Assembly (NCBI GenBank): GCA_902984215.1
Contig: CADWAF010004221.1
Location: forward strand, 1-11,863
DNA: 11,863 nt
Source: Willaertia magna
Lineage: Eukaryota > Heterolobosea > Eutetramitea > Acrasida > Naegleriidae
Direction: 5' to 3'
Shown here: positions 8,020 through 11,863 of the stretch, one piece after another
Layout: each line of letters starts with the position of its first letter
Numbering within the stretch: the stretch's first letter is position 1
The notes under the pieces: generated by a model
What the model was told of the DNA's origin: nothing
Databases searched by the model: none
Seen by the model: the letters and a program-made list of their open reading frames with translations, nothing else
Position numbers and translations under genes: made by a program

Positions 8020-8235
8020 AAATTTACTTGTGATAGGATTATATTAATTGTGTAATGTTATCGTGAGGAGAAGCCTATGGCTAGCAATTTTTGAAATCCA
8101 AGGAATTACATGTTGTGAATGGTTGCAACTTTATATGCATTCCACTTTCTGAATTAATAATCAAATTGCGATTTTAAATAAAAGCATCAATTGTCAAAAA
8201 TTTTTAATTTTCGAAAAATAATTATTGCAAAATAA
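8015..8235. promoter_or_regulatory. Divergent promoter region
   Basis: 221 bp between the divergent Asn-rich and kelch-G-alpha genes. AAATTGCGATT at 8163-8173 repeats an 11-mer of the other divergent region (810-820). An AT-rich stretch with TTTATATGCAT near 8131 and ATTTTCGAAAAAT near 8205 are the only other notable strings. TAA directly precedes the kelch gene's ATG in frame. Confidence 0.5.
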
Positions 8236-11200
8236 ATGAATGATCTTCCAACCTTTTTACCACACGAAAAGTCAACCATTCTTTCTTCTGCAAATTGGGT
8301 TCATAAACAAAGACTTTTAGGATCTTATGGACATCGTTCTAAACATTCCACAGTTTCTTTAAAAATTGATAATGAACCCGCAATATTAATTTTCGGAGGA
8401 CAATCAAATGAAAGTTCTTCCTCCGGTGATAATACAATCTATTTAATTCAAAGATCTAAAGAGAATAATGAATGGTATTGTCACTCACCCTTCATTAAAA
8501 ACCAAGAAGACAACCCTCCGCATCTTAGAGGTCACTCTGCAGTTCATTATAAGAACCGAGTTATTATTTTTGGCGGTAAAAATAATTTACATTTTTTCAA
8601 CCAGCTTTATGTAAGTAGATATCTATTATTATTTTAATTTATTTATATAAATTTATATAAATTTAAAATTTTAGGAATTAAATTGTTTAACATGGGAATG
8701 GAATTTATTAATTACTTTACAAAAAGTAAATGCAGCATTATTTCCAAAACAAAAAAAAGTATCTAATGTTGAAAAATTAAATAAGGAACATCATAATAAT
8801 TTATATAAAACAACAACAAATAATAATAATAATAACAACACTACCAATAATAGCACAAATAATAATTTAACAAATAAGGAAAGACAATTACGTTCCTTTG
8901 AATCAATTATTAAATTACCATGTAAAAGAAGTAACCATTCAGCTGTAGTTTTAGAAAAATACGGTAAAATGATTATTTATGGAGGGATAACATCTGGTGA
9001 ATTTTTAAATAATAATAAACAAATATTAGGAGATTTATGGGAATTTGATTTAAATGATTATGAATGGAATGAAATTGAAATGACAAGTAATGAAAAACAA
9101 TATTTCTATCCATGTGAAAGACATTCTCATTGTGCTACAACTTTAAATGAAAATCCAAATGTAATGTTAATTTATGGAGGTAGTTCACAGAAAGATAAGT
9201 TGAATGATTGTTGGATGTTTGATTATAAAAGTAAGGTTTTTACACCAATTATTTTATGGAATAGTTTTATGTTAAATAGTTTTACAAAAATACAAAATGA
9301 AATTCAATTACAATATTATAATAATCAATTAATACAATATTTACAAAATATTTCATCATCTGTACATCCATCACAATTATTATTAAAAAATAATTATAAT
9401 GATAATAATATAAAACAATTAATTATTCCACAAGCACGTATAGATCATAGTTTTATAGATTTAGGTAATGGCTATCTATTAATACATGGTGGTTACTCTA
9501 AAAAAAGATATTTAAAAGATTTTGTAATAATTGATTTACAACGTATGGAATACATTGATTGTAATCAATTAGATAGAAAAGAACTACCTTCAGCTAGAAA
9601 ATCACATACTTTAAATCACATTTCAAATGAATTTATCTCCCTAATTGGTGGTTCAAGTAGAAAGAGAGGAAAGTTAGATGATTTCCATTTAATTGATAAA
9701 ATACAATTAAAAATTGATTTAATGGCTAATGGTGACATTAGTTTAATTGAATCTAAAAGGGATTTATTAAATAAGAAGTTTAATAACAATTATGGACAAC
9801 AAGAACATTATCATTTAACGAGAAATGATTGGTTAGAAAAGGGTAATTTACATTTAGATTTAAGAGAATATAATGATGCTATTTTATGTTTTACAAATGT
9901 CATTAATTATTCTATTGAATCTACAAGTAGTATTAATTCTATTAATAATTTTGGTATTGGTATCAATAATAATAATAATAATAACATTGATGAAGAAATT
10001 AAATTAGAAGCATTTGAAAAGAGAGCATTATGTAATTTTATGATTGGAGAATATGAAAATAGTTTAAATGATTTAGTTTCAAGTAAAAGTTATAGAAAAG
10101 CAGAATTAAGATTATTAGAAGCACATTCACATTTCAGATTAGGTAAATATAAAGAAGCATCGATTGTAATGGAACAAGCAAAGAATGCATTTAAAGATAT
10201 ACCAATTATAGAATTAACAAAACAATTAATGGATTATTATTATGAAAAACAAATCTATTTTATTAATCAATTAAATAATAATAATCAAATAAAAAGAAAG
10301 GGATCAATGATGCATTATGCTAATAGTATAGATGATTATTTATATGAACCTAGATCATCTAGATATTTAGATTTAGAATCAATTAATAAGATTGAAAGTA
10401 ATGAATTAATGCAAGATAAAGGTAGAAATGAATATTTAAAAGGAGATCCTTTTAATTTATTATTTATTGGTGAAAAGAAAAGTGGTTTAACAACTTTACT
10501 TTTACAATTAAGAATTTTATTTAGAAAAAGTATTTCACCAAATGAGTCAAATAATTATAAAATTAAGATATTAAATTATTTATGTCAATGTTATGTTAAG
10601 ATTTTAGATTTTTGTAAAGTTTTAAAAGGATTAGATAAAGATAATTCACCATTAAAATTAAGTGAAGATTTAGATTTAAGAATGAATGAAATTTTAAATG
10701 TTCAAAATATTAATGATTTAATTTTTGATGGTTATAATTCCAATTTAATTAAAAATATAAAATATTTATCAAAAGATAAAGAATTTTTACAAATTGTAAA
10801 GAAATTCCAAAAGATCTATATTAACTTACAAAACAAATATTATTTCAGTTCTTTAACACCTGAACTACATGATTTACTTTTTGATCATAACTTAATTTAT
10901 TTCGTTTCAGAATCTGATAGAATTTTATCTGAAAATTATTTACCAACTATTAAAGATATATTATCTTTACCTTTTAAAACTACTTTTCATCCACTTTATT
11001 CTAGTGAAGATTATTTACTTACAATTTCAACAATAAATGGAAAGGAAGATAATAAAATGTTATTACAAGATAATCATGATGATAATTTTAATCCACAATT
11101 TCGTTCAAGTGAATCTGTTACAATTACTGAAGATATGTTAATGACAATTTTAGATGAAAATGCTTTAATTGAGGATGATAAACACAATAAACATCATCAT

Positions 11201-11827
11201 CAACAAGTATACTCACAACAACAAAATGAACAACAGGTAGATAAGAATTCATTAGAGTTTTTCTTTAAAAGAATACCTTATTCAATATTTTCAACTGAAA
11301 CATCATCTTCTTTAATTGAAATAGTTCAAAATATAAAAGAATATAATATTGATATTATTACAATAACTATTTCATTAGGTGATTTTGATAAATTAAATTC
11401 ATTACAACATGATCAACCTTCTACACCAATACAATTTTGTAATGGTAGAATTGTAATTAATGGTAAATCAGATTCAAGTTTATTACAAGGAATGAAATTT
11501 ATTGAAAAGATTGTTGGATTAGATGGAATTAAAGATAAACAAATTGTTTTCTTATTTACTCATTTAGATGTTTTTGAAGAGAAAATGAAAGAAAATTCAA
11601 CATTATTTAAAGATATATTTCCAAATTATAATGGAAAGAAACCATTACAATTTATTGAAGATTCTTTTAATATATTTAATGAAAAGTATTTAAGTTTAAG
11701 AAGATTTCATTTTCACTTTTTAAATATTTTAGAAAAGGAGAGTGTAATTAAAACTTTTAAGGAGATTGATAAAATTATTTATGGTGTAGAACTAAAGAAA
11801 AGATTAGAGGCTTATAGATTATTGTAA
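8236..11827 (+). CDS. Kelch-TPR-pseudo-G-alpha fusion protein (two exons)
   Basis: Exons 8236-8610 and 8675-11827 join in phase 0 to 1,175 aa. An in-frame TAA directly before the ATG fixes the exon start. Six kelch blades follow, marked by GG pairs near residues 54, 113, 228, 293, 397 and 450, with Asn-rich insertions between blades 2-3 and 4-5. About 509-633 form three TPR-like helical hairpins (KGNLHLDLREYNDAILCF; ALCNFMIGEYENSLNDL; EAHSHFRLGKYKEASIVM). From about 715 the rest aligns with heterotrimeric G-alpha: P-loop, helical domain ending YLPTIKDIL, KTT of switch I, hydrophobic strands (DIITITISLGDFD; IVFLFTHLDVFEEKM), and FPNYNG. Catalytic features are lost: GEKKSGLTT (724-732) has Leu730 for the P-loop Lys, Pro891 replaces the catalytic Arg, the DxxGQ motif is absent, NKxD reads THLD (1087-1090), and TCAT is not seen. 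It is therefore likely a pseudo-GTPase scaffold in signalling. Partners unknown. Confidence 0.85.
8611..8674 (+). other. Spliceosomal intron of the kelch-G-alpha gene
   Basis: A 64-bp phase-0 intron with donor GTAAGT and acceptor ATTTTAG. Splicing joins NQLY to ELNCLTWEW, restoring a typical kelch blade end (xLYxLxxxTWxW). The unspliced frame stops within 27 bp of the donor. Confidence 0.92.
8819..8839 (+). repeat. AAT/AAC trinucleotide run encoding Asn7 in kelch insertion
   Basis: Seven Asn codons (AAT x5, AAC x2) within the loop between kelch blades 2 and 3 of the fusion protein (residues 174-180). It is a slippage-prone, probably length-variable tract outside the folded blade. Confidence 0.85.
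9965..9985 (+). repeat. AAT trinucleotide run encoding Asn7 between TPR units
   Basis: Six AAT and one AAC codon encode seven Asn in the linker between TPR-like units 1 and 2, another slippage-type expansion in a loop. Confidence 0.85.
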
Positions 11828-11863
11828 TTTAAAATAAATTTATTTACATTACACAAATACAGT
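11828..11863 (+). terminator. 3' end of kelch-G-alpha gene with AATAAA
   Basis: AATAAA at 11833-11838 begins 6 nt after the TAA stop. The remaining 25 bp to the window edge are AT-rich with no other feature. Confidence 0.55.

Noticed and set aside
1..11863. tRNA, rRNA, CRISPR, transposon or viral sequence
   Set aside because: No cloverleaf, rRNA core motif, regular spaced repeats, terminal inverted repeats, transposase or reverse-transcriptase motifs were seen on either strand.

Overview
This is a nuclear eukaryotic window, strongly A+T-rich by eye, with AT-ending codons, asparagine runs encoded by AAT repeats and two very short GT-AG introns (59 and 64 bp). TAA and TAG both act as stops, so the ciliate codes are excluded. 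A multi-ASH (hydin/SPD-2-type) protein suggests a lineage that makes cilia or centrosomes. Short introns, close gene packing and low GC would fit a heterolobosean amoeboflagellate (Naegleria/Willaertia-like). This is an inference from style, not from a marker gene; another AT-rich flagellated protist is possible.

Layout. (1) 1-758, minus: a protein with an intracellular-type LysM domain, cut by the left edge. (2) 759-1074: divergent promoter region. (3) 1075-1988, plus: a two-exon Sec14/CRAL-TRIO lipid-transfer protein of 284 aa. (4) 2296-6497, plus: a multi-ASH protein of about 1,400 aa whose reading frame breaks once near 5565. (5) 6569-6994, minus: a 141-aa disordered protein with ABBA, KEN-box and D-box motifs, converging on the ASH gene. 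(6) 7154-8014, minus: a 286-aa Asn/Ser-rich protein of unknown function. (7) 8015-8235: a second divergent promoter region. (8) 8236-11827, plus: a two-exon, 1,175-aa kelch-TPR-G-alpha fusion whose nucleotide-binding motifs have decayed.

The genes do not form one pathway; they look like a normal compact stretch of eukaryotic chromosome. Two loci stand out. One is the kelch/TPR protein carrying a pseudo-G-alpha domain, probably a signalling scaffold. The other is the small ABBA+KEN+D-box protein, with a consensus E2F site about 107 bp upstream of its start, which looks like an unrecognised cell-cycle (APC/C) substrate or inhibitor. All three complete plus-strand genes have AATAAA 5-6 nt after the stop codon, so 3' ends are very short.
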